Position numbers and translations under genes: made by a program. The notes under the pieces are model-generated. The model was not told the origin of the DNA. It searched no databases and saw only the letters and a list, made by a program, of their open reading frames with translations. 64,000 nt of DNA. Origin: Centroberyx gerrardi (Eukaryota; Chordata; Actinopteri; Beryciformes; Berycidae). Each line of letters opens with the position of its first letter. The first letter of the stretch is position 1. Where the stretch lies: the NCBI RefSeq assembly GCF_048128805.1, contig NC_136000.1:19447946-19511945 (forward strand). The letters are read 5' to 3'. This document shows positions 33,430-47,100 of this stretch, piece after piece.

Positions 33430-33590
33430 TTGGCAAGCTAATGTTCCTATGTGTGAATTACGCTAGCTAACGTTAACTTAGTTAACAGTTAGCAAACCAA
33501 TTAGCTTTAACGCTAGTTTGTTAAGATAGCTAATAGCTATTGTTAGCTACACTTAGTTAACGTTAGCAAGCCATGCCATGTGCTATGCCA
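33430..33590. repeat. Low-complexity GCTAGCTAACGTTA-type patch
   Basis: Many overlapping TTAGCTA and TAACGTTA words. Such patches are frequent in percomorph fish genomes; no function is known to me. Confidence 0.6.
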
Positions 33591-33649
33591 CCTCTATCAA
33601 TCTGATCAAAAATACACGAAACAACAGCCCCTCTACGTTGAATTTTTTG

Positions 33650-33722
33650 GAAGCGTCCATGCCAGGAATCGAACTCAGGTCTCCCGAATCGATTGAGAGT
33701 CTGCAATCAAACTCCCTGCGGC
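33650..33722 (-). repeat. tRNA-like relic, copy 1
   Basis: The minus strand reads GAGTTCGATTCCTGGCATGG, a B-box-like T-arm, followed by ACGCTTC. It has a close relative at 35005-35070. No complete cloverleaf can be drawn, so this is a decayed tRNA gene or a SINE head rather than a working tRNA. Confidence 0.4.
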
Positions 33723-35004
33723 ACTTTTAAAAACTTGTTCTTAACGAGCGCCCCCGGTCGCGGGGGCAGCTGAGCCATCTTGCAGCAAAATCGCGATGGA
33801 AGATGGTCTATTTATAGAATATATGAATGTTATACTGTTTTGAAAACATGGGGTCTTCAGCTTTCAGAATCTGTAAACTAATTGTATGTTGACCAAACTA
33901 TGTCTTATTACAAAGTATTTTAACAATGAAGTCGTACAAATATAAACTTCGTAAATATAAGAGCAAGTTGTGATCAAAAGATCCGGGATAATTTTCTCGT
34001 CAGTCTACAATAACATGCTTGGTATCGATGGAAACCAGAAATTCCGAGCTTTCCAATGACCCTAGACGCACCCAGAATTGGAACGATACATGTCCGCCAT
34101 TTCCGGGGAAAAGTAGCAGTCAAAATTCACATTTTACAGTCATACTGACAAAAATCTATGTTCTTGCCAAAATATTTCACCAAGGCTTATGTTGTTTTCG
34201 CCAACGGCAGATTTTAGTTACTCACGTTTCTACCGTAAGTTTGAGACTTTCTGACTCATGGCGATCTTCCAGCTTGGAGCTCTATGGAGGGAGCTCAGGC
34301 TTTCGTCGCATGTTTCGTCGCCATCTGGTGACTGTATCGAAGTACTGACACACCAGCTGAAAACAACGATAGGTCACGTGTGTGAGGAAGGACCCCAGCG
34401 ATCTCCATAAATCTGCCTGTATAGAATGGAGCTCTGTGGCCCATATATGAATATTGAATATTGATCAATATTCATGGTTTTTATTACTATTTCAATGTTT
34501 TTGGGAGGTTTATGTTATTTGTAAGACGGCTATATTGAAATAAATAGTGTGTTGAAGTAAAATTCCCAGTATAGTCAACATGTAAACAGTAAACATGGCC
34601 AAAACATGGAGACCGCCTGAGTATATCTTTATAAATTGTATCATAAATGTTGTATTTTAGTGTACTTTCATCAAATGTACAGTTACAGTTGTAGTCAAAG
34701 AGTAGGAGAAGACATTCAGTTGCATCATTATCTATGGGATCTTGGTTATAATGGTGATATTGCCTTTTAAATTTAGATTATATACTAGGCGAGGATGAAA
34801 ATATTATTTTTCCCTTTATTGCATCTCCATTTACTCTGGAATGGTAATAGATATAGGTTTACTTGCACTGGATTCATATTCCTTAGCTTCTTACCTATCA
34901 AAGGAGACCAGAAATATGAATATATGCCTTATGGTTGAGGAGCTATTCATAATTAATTTATTAACCAAACACTGACTGAGACAGTGTAACAGCCCCAAGA
35001 TGTA

Positions 35005-35070
35005 GAAGCGTCTATGCCGGGAATCGAACTCGGGTCTCCTGCTTGAGAGTCTGCAGTCCCTGCGGGTTCT
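35005..35070 (-). repeat. tRNA-like relic, copy 2
   Basis: Shares with 33650-33722 the + strand block GAAGCGTCYATGCCRGGAAT, then CGAACTCRGGTCTCC and TTGAGAGTCTGCA. It carries a B-box-like GAGTTCGATTCCCGG on the minus strand. It lies just left of the direct repeat at 35147. Confidence 0.4.
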
Positions 35071-35146
35071 CTACTACAGTGGTGAACAGAGCGACCCCGG
35101 GGCTAAAAAAATATATATTTCAAATTAAAGTGATTTCAACCACCGC

Positions 35147-35705
35147 CCAGGGACTGCAGATGCATTGTAGCTTTATAGTTAATTAAGGGGAAGTTACTGT
35201 CTACTGTCCCTGTCAAATAAAACACCTCATGCAGTAACTTATGAAAAACGCCTGCTTCTTATGTAGAAAACTCTACAGCCAGATATCTAGCATTGTCCAC
35301 TTTATGAAATTCCTGACGTAAATTACAGTTGGTCACAGAGTACAATGCTGAAATCTCTTGAGGTGTATAAAACATTACAGAAATGATGATTGATAACACA
35401 ATTAGAGCTTTTTGTTTGGGGACACACGAAATTAATATGGGGCCATCTGATCTCTATCCCAGTGGCCTTACCCTACCAGGCAAATTAGGATAAAAGCTAA
35501 TGTTGGAAACTGTGATGCACAATTTGTTCCAAAACGATTTTTAAGTTCTTCTATAAAGCTGCTGTCCCTTTTACATTTTTAGAAGCTGTCCCATTGGACT
35601 TCTGTGTATATTTGTGTCTGACGTCTGACCCCTTGACCAGGGACTGCAGATAAAATGTAGCTTTCTAGTTAATTCTGGGGCAGTTACTGTCTATTGTCCC
35701 TGTTA
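35147..35705. repeat. Displaced copy of fanci intron DNA bracketed by ~70-bp direct repeats
   Basis: Direct repeats at about 35147-35214 and 35637-35704 both begin CAGGGACTGCAGAT and end ACTGTCYAYTGTCCCTGT. Between them, 35222-35635 aligns with fanci intron 1 (36494-36570) and then with intron 3 (about 37357-37643). Shared words include GGGGCCATCTGATCTCT, AATGTTGGAAACTGT and CATTGGACTTCTGTGTATAT. The roughly 780 bp of the gene that contain exons 2 and 3 are missing from this copy. It is noncoding. Confidence 0.75.
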
Positions 35706-36050
35706 ATTAAATAAATAAATTCAGACATGAATTTTGGAGTTATCACCTGTCGTTCTTGCAGAATCAAACCACGAACTACAATCCACGTGTAGGCGTGCCT
35801 TGTAAACAATAAACTGGGTTGACAGGTTTTTAGAAAACCCCCTTTTCTAATAAATGCCAAATTTTTGACTGACAGTCACACAGCTATATGTTATTAAATT
35901 ATTTAATGTCACACAATAGGTATCCCATATTATTCCGCTAATATGATTGTACAACGGTATTTTCTTTTGACATTTAAAATGCTAACGCTATTTCTTAAAC
36001 ACTATGATTGAGGGATATTTTGTACCGGACTTGGCAACCATGACACTTCC

Positions 36051-36085
36051 AACAGGAAGTGCTTGCTCTTTGCTGGCGGCGGGAA
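36051..36085 (+). promoter_or_regulatory. ETS-like and E2F-like sites upstream of fanci
   Basis: ACAGGAAGTG (ETS core) at 36052-36061 and GGCGGGAA (E2F-type) at 36078-36085 lie about 300 bp upstream of the fanci start. Fanconi genes are known E2F-responsive S-phase genes, so the sites are plausible, but their use is inferred. Confidence 0.4.
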
Positions 36086-36378
36086 CTTTGTTAAACATTA
36101 TGAAAGCGTTTTCCTCCCTCGTACTTTACTAAATTGGATGACTAACTTTAAAGTTAGCTAAACCATCGACCAACAAAGGTAAAGCATGTTTAATTTGTTG
36201 TTCGCGGCGTAGCTTGATAAGTTCTCTAGAAATATGGGTCATAGTAGAAGAACGTAACCTAACAGTAGATACAAACCAGTCTATTTGTTCATAGGGTTGA
36301 CAGCAAACGTTTTTTTTCTTGCTATTTCCAGCTAACGTTACCATCCAGTTGAATTTGCATAGCTGCCCGCGGTTGAGC

Positions 36379-39300
36379 ATGAAGGCTGAAATGGAGAAGA
36401 TTGTCTCTCTGTCAGATGGAGACAGTACTGCCGAGCTTCAGAAGTACCTGTCTTCACTAACAGATGACCAGGTACCTTATTAACTTAGCCGAGCACCTCC
36501 TGCAGTAACTTAATTATGAAACACGCCTACTTCTTATTTAGAAAGCTTTGTCCACTGTCTGAAATTCCTGTCTAATGGCTAATAAAAAGTCAATTCCGCC
36601 CCTGATATCTGCTTTCTCGCCTCCTAGTTGATGACTGTGATCACGAACAGCGCACTGAAGGGTAAGAAGATCGGTGCCATGATCAAAGGCATATTTAAAG
36701 GTACGTTGTGGCATACTGTAAATGTATATGATGTTACACTTTACCGGTGTTAAAATTACACCACATTACACCACTGTCCAGCTTACAACATCATATCTCA
36801 CAGCTGATCAGCCAATACAGCCAAGATCAGTATTGGTTTTCATGTCACACATAGGCAATGGATGTCAGTCTGTGTATTTGAGTGTGTACTTTCTGTGTAT
36901 CTGTACTTTCTGTAGGCTCTCCATCCGGTGCCACTGAGGGGTCAAAGCGCAGACTGCTCCTGTATCAACACTGCATCCCTCTGTGTGAGTCCGGGGACCT
37001 CCAGGCTGAGGTGGCAGCTGATATCATCGGACTACTGATGCTGGAGGTGAAAATGCCGCATTACGCTATTTTAGGTTTCTTTATTTGACAAGGCTTTGAT
37101 TGTTTCCATTGTAAGCTATACAATAGACTACTCAAAATGGCTCACCAGCCAAAGGACAGTAACAAGTTATATCTGGTGAATAAACTAGTCAGTCACTGTC
37201 TCAGGCAGCCTCTAGGTGCAAGCATTTTGCTTTTACTGGGCCCCTAAAATTATTAGCCTGTGAATGGGAAATGTCCTCAGGTTCTTTGGCTCATATTTCA
37301 GCCTTCTGCACTGACCAGTGGGCCTGATATGATATGAGAAGCAAGTTGGTACAATAGGTTGTCACAGAATACAATGCTGAAATCTCTTAAGGAGTAGAAA
37401 ATATTACAGAAATGATGACTAATTAGAACAAAATTAGAGATTTTTGTTTGGAGACACGCAAAATTCCTATGGGGCCATCTGATCTCTGTCCTAGTGGCCC
37501 GGCCAGGCAAATGAGGTTTAAAGTTAATGTTGGAAACTGTCAAGCACCATTCATTCCACAAGGATTTTATTCTATTGAGCTACTGATTTTTAGAAGCTGT
37601 TTCATTGGACTTCTGTGTATATTTGTGTCTGACGTCTTGTTCCTTTTAGACCTTGTTCTTATGTCTTGACCTGGTGGGACAAAACTGAAATTGTTTCTAT
37701 CTAACTCCCATTATACCTTTTTATTGTTCTTGTTATAGACCCATACTTTGACTGGACCCTCTTTGGCACAACTGGCATCTCTTTTTGTTGAAGCCATCAA
37801 GGCGGGAAAGATGGGCAGTGGAAAATCCCTGGAACTGTTTCCTACTGTGCTTACTGCCCTTGCAGCCTGTGAAGCCTTGTCTTATGGCAAAGGTAACTAC
37901 AAATACCTTGCCTTGGTAACGTTATTTTATGTTTCATTTTTCTTGTGGTATTATCTACAGAGTTTAAGAGACGATGAATCGGTTTCTCATCATAATAGCT
38001 GATTTTGTTATAAATTCAGGAGAACTCAGTGGTGAGGAATACAAGAAACAGCTGATCAACAGCCTCTGCTCAAGCAGGTGAGGATGTGATTTTATTGTGA
38101 AAACAGGAAGCTTTACAGGGAGTTTTTAGTTGACTATACTGCACAGAATCATTTTTAGTAACGACAGCAATCAACTCCCTTCATTGAAATGAAACATGTA
38201 AATCTAAACCATTAGACCCAGAGTCCAGGTCATTAGCAGAGGTTTGAGGAATTGTTTGCGAACCATGGCTGCATGTTTTTATTTATTTATTTTCATGTTT
38301 TCACGCAGATGGGATCCACAATGTGTGATCCACCTGACGACCATGTTCAGGTAAGATCTTTGACTATCAGGCTGTCATGTTTCATTCAGTTTCCCTCAGA
38401 GTTCTGTCACCGTAGTCTCATCATTTCTCTTTTTAAATCGCTTTCATATTATTATCACCCCCATTATTTGTTCTCGGTGCTGCCCCTCAATGACCACAAA
38501 ATCTGTCATCAGTTTTCACTGAAATCACAGCTTCCATAAATGAAGGGCATCCTGTGTCTGCCTCACTCTAGGGACGTGCCTTTATCACCAGAGGAGCTGC
38601 AGTTCCTGGTGGAGAAGATACTGAGGATGTTCCTCAAACTGGAACTGCAGGAGATCCCGCCACTGGTCTACCAGCTGCTGCTTTTATCTGCAAAGGTGTG
38701 TGTATGTGTGTTTCCGTATGTGTGTGTGTGTGTGTGTGTGCACCTGCCACACAATTACTGTTTAACATCATGTAGTCCACAGTGTGAAACTGTGATTTGT
38801 TTTGTGAATTAACAGCCTAATGCATTGTGTCTGCTAGGGATGTAAGAAACAGGTCCTGGATGGAATCATCACTTATTTCAAGGAACAAGACCTTCGCCAG
38901 GAAGAAGAACAGAAAGATGGAGAGTAAGTGACACATAAATTTCAGTTGAAGAGACAGTGCCACTTACTCAACACACATCCATATTCCCTCTAAATCTCTT
39001 TTCCTACTATCCATTTCCCTCAGGAGCATGGATCTAGAGGTTCAGTCCATTCCTCAGGACCAGTTGAGGCACGTGGAAGGCACCACCATCCTGCACATTG
39101 TCTTCGCCATTCGACTCGACCACGAACTCGGGAGAGAGTTCCTTAAAAGCTTCAAGGTTACTGATGATTTATCTCCATTCATGAAATTAAGTATGCAACT
39201 GCAGAAATGTCTATACACGCTGTAACGTACAGTGTACTATAAATCTTGAATTGCATTCTGCAGACATCGTATGTGGACCTGTGTCCTTTCAGCATTGCCC

Positions 39301-41150
39301 TGCTGCTGTCAGTGGCTCGTATCCAGCGCTATGAGGAGCAGGTGAGAACTCAGTCTACACCCGTTATCCTTCCTTTTGAGTCTTATTTTACTGTTTCTGC
39401 TCTGTTAACTCATTCTCTCTCCCCTCTCCCTGGTTTGAGCAGGTGTTTGACCTTTTGAAGGGGGCGATCGTTAAGAGCTTCAAGGATGGGCAGCTGCAGA
39501 AGGGGTCAAAGTTCCTGCAGGACCTCCTGCCTCGGCACTGCAGCGTGGCTCAGATGATCCTGGACACGGTCAAGAACAGGTAAGAGCAGTAAAGCAATTA
39601 TTGGTCTATTTCAAACATCCAACACATAAACACTTTGCATATTTTTAGGTCATCTTTCACATAGGTCTGTGTATTATCTCGTTAAGATGCTGTGACAGTT
39701 TGTTAATGAAGGATACGCTTCCACCCACGCAGTGTGTTTGGTTGGGATCATGTGACCCAGGGCCTGGTCCAGCTCGGCTTCTTCCTCTTGGACACGTTTG
39801 GACCCAAACCTGGGCCGTTTGGCAAGACCTCAGAAGGGTCTGCTACTATAGCCAAGACCCCGACTCAGCAGGCATGTAGGCTGGGTGGTTGGGTTCTTTT
39901 GGAGGGCTTCAAGGTACAACAACTTTTATTTACAAGTTTTTATTTTGTAGAATGATCAGAATCTAAAATTACCAATATTGACTCCTTGTATATGTCCTGT
40001 TCTATCAATGGAGAATGTGTTGACCAGTTGCTTTTTCTTAAACAACAGATGCATGAGCCTATCAGAGGAGAGATACTGGAGCAAGTCCTGAATCGATTAG
40101 TCACAAAGACGGCCTCACCTGTCAATCATTTTGTCGGTAATACAACCTCTAGAGACTCAGCCCAGCTCTCAAGTGTCCTACAATTTTTAATCATTTTAGT
40201 TTGAAAGCAGACAATGATGTTTCCACTTTGACTAGATATTTTTTGTTGTATCTTCTGCGTCTTTAGAGCTTTTCTCCGACATTGTGGTCTCTGCTCCCAT
40301 GATCCTCCTGGAGTCATCGTCTAAGGTGACAGAGACGTTTGACCACCTGTCATACCTGCCCTTGGCCACTGTGCAGGGCCTGCTGAAAGCTGTCCAGGTA
40401 CCTAACACACAGAAACACACAATGTAGAAGCTTCTCTCTTTCTTTGTTTAATCTTTCTTCTGTCTATGATCTTTAGCCCCTGCTGAAGGTCAGCATGTCG
40501 TTGAAAGATGGTTTGATTCTAGTTCTCCGCAAGGCCATGTTCTCCAGGTATGAACTATCTTTTACATTGCTCCTAATGTAATGAGCACTGTTAGTACAGT
40601 TTATGAATCATGCTTTGGTTAATGCATTTGAGGACATCTTATATGATCCAAAAGAAAAGGCAAATGAACATCCCAAAGAATGACCATTTTTACACCCATT
40701 TCCACGCTACATGTCTCTCTACTAGCCAACTGGACGGAAGGAAGTCTGCGGTGACCGGCTTCCTGTTACTGCTAAAGAACTTCAAAGTGTTGGGCAGCTT
40801 GGCCTCTAGCCAGTGTAGCCAGGCCATCTCTTCTAGCCAGGTACAGTGGAGCTGTGTGTGTGTGTATGTGGTCTGCCCATGAAAGGGTGTGCATCTTTTC
40901 ATGTGCTGTAATGGTGGTTTAAAATCTTTGCATCGGCTAAAATATGTGCAATTGTCAACATGGTCCATGGTACATTAACTATCCTTGCGAACCCCTGATT
41001 AGATCCAAGTGGATGTTCACTCCCGTTACAACTCTGCTGCCAACGAGGCTTTCTGTCTGGAGATTCTCAGCAGCCTGCGTCGCTGCCTGGGCCAGCAGGC
41101 TGATGTGCGCCTCATGCTCTACGAGGTCAGACTACTATTCTACACCATGT

Positions 41151-41189
<39 letters not shown>

Positions 41190-44100
41190 CTGCAAAACAC
41201 GATTACTATGTGACATTCATAGGACTGCATGATTATGGCTAAAATTATAGTTTTGTGATGTACTGTGATCACAATCACGATTGTTGATTTGAGGAACAAA
41301 TTATTTGCAGATGTAATTCTTTACTTTATTTTGGGTGTGGAAAGTAAACTTTTATATTGAATAAGCAAATTCTTGCCTATTTTAGGGCTTCCATGATGTT
41401 CTCCGTCGCAACTCCCAACTTGCAAGCTCCATCATGCAGACCCTCCTCTCACAGGTATGTGTGTGTACTGTGTGTATTTATAATGTGCAATGACCTGCTT
41501 GCCATGTTATCTTCATGCATGGAGAGCTGTACGTCATGTCTATGTGTTCCCTAGCTGAGGCGGTACTACGAGCCTGAACAAGACCTCCTGCCCCCAGTGA
41601 AGTTGGAGCCATGCATCACTGCTCATGGAGACCAAATCTTTCTCCAGGAGCCTCTGGTACACTGTCTAAATTACAGCGTTTATGCGAGTGTGTGTGTGCC
41701 TGCTTATCCGGTCGTGAGTGTCCAAATTCTGCTGTGGTGATGTCTGCTGTAAGTAGTGTGTGCTCCCTCTCAGGCCCACCTGGTGAGCTGTACTGTACAC
41801 TGCCTGCTGTGGCTTCAGAGCAGCCGCCTGTCAGCCAACCCCAACGCTAGCGAGAGTGACGACGATGAGCAAGATGAAGAGGAGGAGGGATACCAGTCTG
41901 AACTAAACACTATCCTAGAGAGCATAACAAGACGCATGATCAAGTGTGAACTGGAGGACTTTGAACTGGTATGCATCCATGGGCAGACGCATAGAATTGA
42001 TGCACAATATATGTATGGGTTTCAAAGCGATTGGTGGAGCAAGGCAGTGTGCCTTTTAATCCACCCACTTTTCTCTGCCCATAGCTGCTTGTCCACATGG
42101 CTGTAAAGAGGAGAAACACAAATCTATAATTTTCTTAAAATGAGTAATTTGTTGTGGGTGGGGAATAATATGGGATTCCTTATGAGATGTGCAAGTGTGA
42201 AGGATAGTAATTCACCATAGAAGCCAAGTAGAATAACTGTCTCTCCATAAGAATGCATTGGGGAATATTTTCTGGTATTTATTCTGGTAATTATGGTCGA
42301 CTGCCAGTGTTCCTCACACTTATCCCCTACCAGTTATTAATGTTGTGGTACTGGTTGTTTATCATAAAAATGGTGAAAGTTGTTGTTTATCAACATAGTC
42401 TTAAGTCATCTCTGTGTGCCGATCAGGACAAGTCGGCAGAGTTCTCCATGGGATCCAGTGTGGGAGTAAAGAATAATATCTATGCTGTGCTGGTGATGGG
42501 AGTGTATGAGGTGCTTATCGAGTACAACTACATCAAAGCCAACTACAGGTAACAACCACCTATCTGTGCATGATATGGGTGTTGTGTTACATAAATCTTC
42601 ATACAGTGGTGTATTTTACCTATTGAGAATGTGACAGTTTGTTCACTTGCATGTGGCATTTGCAGTAAAAGCCGCTTTGAAGAGCTCATGGAACTGTTCA
42701 ACGGCTACCACAAGCTGGCTGAGATCCTGAAGGAGAAATCTGGAAAGGGTCGAGTTCTCTCCCACAAGACGCCTCGCAGTCTGCTCTCCATGGGCTTCGT
42801 ATCAACGCTCCTCACCATGCTCTTCAGGTAAATGCTATGTTTACTATGTGTATAATGGCTGTGTTTATATAGATTATTGTTACGCGTATCATTTCAATCT
42901 GATTTTAAATATAAGATTTTATGAGATCACATTATTTTATGTCCACACTTTGCCTTAAAATGGCGTATTGTATTTATTAAAATCTGTGTATGCATTACTT
43001 TTTACATTCTCCCTCTCCATGTCTTAACGTTGCTTGTATGCACTGGATTGTGTATGGACTAAATTCAGTTCCAGTCACCATGCGAGCTTGACTACTTCCA
43101 TATCTGGTTTAGAAGATCTGATTTTGTCTGATTTTATCTGATCTAATTGTGAGGTGTGACCCGATTTGTGTGCGTCCAGACCTGTCACTTAATGCGTCCT
43201 GGCATGATTGTATGATTTAAATTTGCATTGAAACAAGAGTTGCTGTAGCTATAGCAGCACTCCAGTATCAACAGCATCAAGAAAACATTAAGCAGAACAT
43301 CAGTTTTTGCTTATTGATCATTATTGTGTATAGTAGGAAAGGTCAGACGTGGTACAGGGTACAAATGTGTTTTTTTGTTTTTTCCATTTCAGAGACAGTA
43401 CTCAGAGCAGAGAGGAGGCTCTCTCAGTGCTGCGCTCAAGTGGAGAATTTCTGCGCTATGCAGTCAGCGTGGCCCTGCAGAAGATCCAGCAGCTGGAGGA
43501 GACTGGACACACGGACGGCCCAGATGGACAGAGCACAGACAAGACTTTCCGCTTCCTCTGTGACATGACAAGGTTTGAATCCCTTTACTGTCTATGACAT
43601 CATAAAATTTGTCTTGGTCATAAAAGGCAGCATTTGGATAGATTCTGTGCATGCATGTTATTGTTCTTTGTCATATCGCTTGGTCAGATTCTCTATGACA
43701 TATTTCTCTATGACATCATAGACAAATTCACTTGGACATTCCAGTAAAGTTCTTTGTTGCATCACCCCATCTATTTTCCTTTCTTGAGTCACACTGGGAC
43801 TCAAGAATACTATCAAATGTTGTTACTAACATCATTATTGTTGCATAATTACAATCTAAGCATATAGCCTTTTTGTGACCTCACAAAAGAGATGCTATCA
43901 AACTTGTTCTTCATTGTCCAATGTATCCATTATGATAGGCTGCTAATAAGCAAAGCATTTTTTCAAGTCACATTTTACTAAAAGGACTGAAACTGAGAAT
44001 TGGCTCATTTTACCCATGATTAATCCTTCTCTGTCCACTGTTGTAACGCCACACCAGTGTGCTGATGTGGCGTTACACCAACATCCCCAGTGTGGTGGAG

Positions 44101-47100
44101 GAGGCCGGGCGCAAGGAGAAGCGCTCCAGCCTGTCTCACCTGTGTCTGGAGGGCCTGCTCAGGATCTTCACAACCTGCCTGCAGCGCTACCCAGACAGGA
44201 CGGCCCAGCTTCTCTCTGCCATAGGTTAGACACAAACACAGACTAAAAATGTTTCTTTCAAACACAGGTGCCATCTTACCTAATAGTTTGTATTCATAAA
44301 ATGCTTAAACCCAAGCTCTGTATTTTGGCCTATGAAAGCAGCGCATTTCTCAGGTTTTATATTCGAATACAATGTACTAAATCCATAAAATTTTGTTGTT
44401 TCTTCCAGACAACTCGGAGGACGATACTGAGTCAGACAATAACAGTCTGGTTCAGTATCGTCCTCATGGCTCATCTCTTTCTGTATGGACAGGATGTGGA
44501 GGTGGAAAAACAGTCTTACTTTGCCATTGTCAACATGAAGGCCGCTACTAATCCATTCAATTTTGTTGTTTCTTCCAGACATCTCGGAGGACGATACCGA
44601 GCCAGACAATGGCAGTGTCACAGAGATGACCTTCTTTTACATTCGACAGTTTCAGGTGCGTCTAATGTATTTGTGATTGGTTTGTTTATTGGTTTTCTAC
44701 CCCTTTCCAGTTTCAAGGTTAGAATACTACCATACATTTTCAGAGAGTAAAATGTCAATCATGTTAATCCAGTGCTTCTGTTTCATATGCTTCTTTGTTT
44801 ATACATATACTACTGATATTGTGCCAATGCTAAAATGTTATGTTTTTTTCCCTAATACTAAAATTCCATACGAAGAGCCATGTAATATGAAGGAGGAAAC
44901 AGACAGACAAACCCGTCTTTATTTGTCACAAACAACCATTTTTCACAATGCACACACACGTGCACGGCGGCTTGCACACACACACACATGCTTCCAATGG
45001 CGCCATGAGATATGTCCTCCGCATTTATCCCATCCTGGCTCGTCCACGGGCAGGCCAGGAGCGGTGGGCAGCTTGCAGCGCAGCGCCCGGGGACCAACTT
45101 CTTTTTTCGACCATCGCTGGTCAGGCGACAATCTTCTTGCATGTTTTTAGTGAGGGGTTCTTATCGGTGTTATATGGAGGAAACCCCAGGTGAGCACAGG
45201 GAGAACATCCAAACAGAAAGGCCCTTTTTTATGAGATAATCCACCTGGGCACTAGGCACCGAAGGGAACATGTCCCCAGTGCCAACAGCGACCCAGGCGG
45301 GAATCAAACCCAGGACCTTCTTGCTGTGAGGCGACAGCGCTACCACTGCGCCACCAATTAATGTCAAATATCGATGAAAACCGACTTTACTTTCTGCCTG
45401 TTTTACACAGTAGTGTTTTAGTGGTGAAGAGTGGATTATCTCAACCCCATCTAAGCACCTACATGAAAATCCAACTTCTTTGCTTGAAGCTCACACACTC
45501 GTCTCTCTCCAACTTGTATGTCTGTATCTTGTCCACAGAGGGCGCTGTTCACACAGCTGAGTGGAGGAGAGGAGGAATTTAACAGCAAAGAGGCTCAGCT
45601 ATTGGTCAGCATCTTGAGCGTGCTCTCACGCAAGCTAAAGCCCTCCTCCGAACAGGTAGGTGTCCCCCTAAGTGTACTTCACAGGACAAAGTAGGTGGTG
45701 GGTGTCCTACTAACGTGTCTCCATCTAATCAGTTTGTTCAGATGATAACCTGGACTGTGAAAATCTGCAAGGAGACCAGTTTTGGTGAGTCACAGTTTGA
45801 GTCACACAGTTGAATTTATTTCAGTATTCCCAGAGGAGGTGTGTTTTGACTTTTGAGGTCTCTTTCTCTTTCTCTCTCAGAGGATTCTGCTTTCTCCAAG
45901 GGCCTGCTGTCCCTTCTCTTCAGCCTGCATGTCCTCTATAAGAGTCCTGTAAGCCTGTTGCTGGAACTCTGCCAAGACATCCACAGCCAGCTGGGAGATA
46001 TCGATCAGGTAAACACAATTACTAACTTTACAATGTTCAGAACTAAAAATGCCAGTAGCCTTGCACTGCACTGATTACAAGGCAGTATGTGGCATCAATA
46101 GATAAGATGCCACTAAATCGGAATGATTACATGATAGCAAGTACAGCTGCACAAATTGTGTATCATCATATATCCCTTTCTTTCTCTCCTCTACTTCCTT
46201 TCTCTCATAGTAAAAGTAATTGCAGAATTTGGCCATGTTGGAACATTTAATTTCACTTCATTGTAGAAAGTGATCTGTTGTAGAAAATAGTTAAGATGTT
46301 GATTACAACATGCAAAAAGTGATGCATTTTATTTTCGCAAATCATCAAGACAAATAGTGGTGATTAATAATTGTGATCACGGTATCGAGCAAAGTAATCA
46401 GGATTATCATTTTGGCCTTAATCTTGCAGCCCTAACAGCAAGTCGTTCTGATTAACTACAACCCTCTAGAATTAATTAAACTGCCAGTATTAACATGCCA
46501 CTTCATGTATGGGGTGTAATTTTCTCTTTCTGTATGGACAGGATGTGGAGGTGGAAAAACAGTCTCACTTTGCCATTGTCAACATGAAGACTGCTACAGC
46601 AACGGCAGTGAGTGTTGCTTTTACAACAATTGGAAGCTTCTGATTTGCCAAATACCAAAGCAGTCTATGGCCATGACTTGGATATCCTAGGATCTGCCTG
46701 CTCGGTATACTAACCATCCACATCACTTTTTAATCTATTGCCCCAGCTGCTGGTCCTGTCCCAGGTTGACAAAGTGCTCGATGAGGTGGACTGGCTGATC
46801 GCCAAAAAGAAAAGCCAGCCCTTTGAAAAATCAAGCACAGGTACGGAGCCATTTACACTGACGATACAACTTGGATTAATGGAATGCGTAGGGAGTGGAG
46901 AGGAGACAAGGGAAGGGATGCGTCTGTCTGGTAATGGTACTAGTATCATTTGTGGTGTTCTCTGTGCATTTTTGTGTGTGGGTGTGTAGGCGAGGCCACC
47001 CAGACAGCAGGCCAGCAGGATCCAGTGGAGAAGGCGGTGACGCTGCAGCTTGGGACTCTTTTGACAGCGCTAAATGAGCTGGTGCAGACGGCCCTGCTGC

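Noticed and set aside
44280-44621. 113-codon minus-strand frame over the fanci duplication
   Set aside because: Antisense to coding copies; arises because the inverted and direct exon copies are open on both strands.
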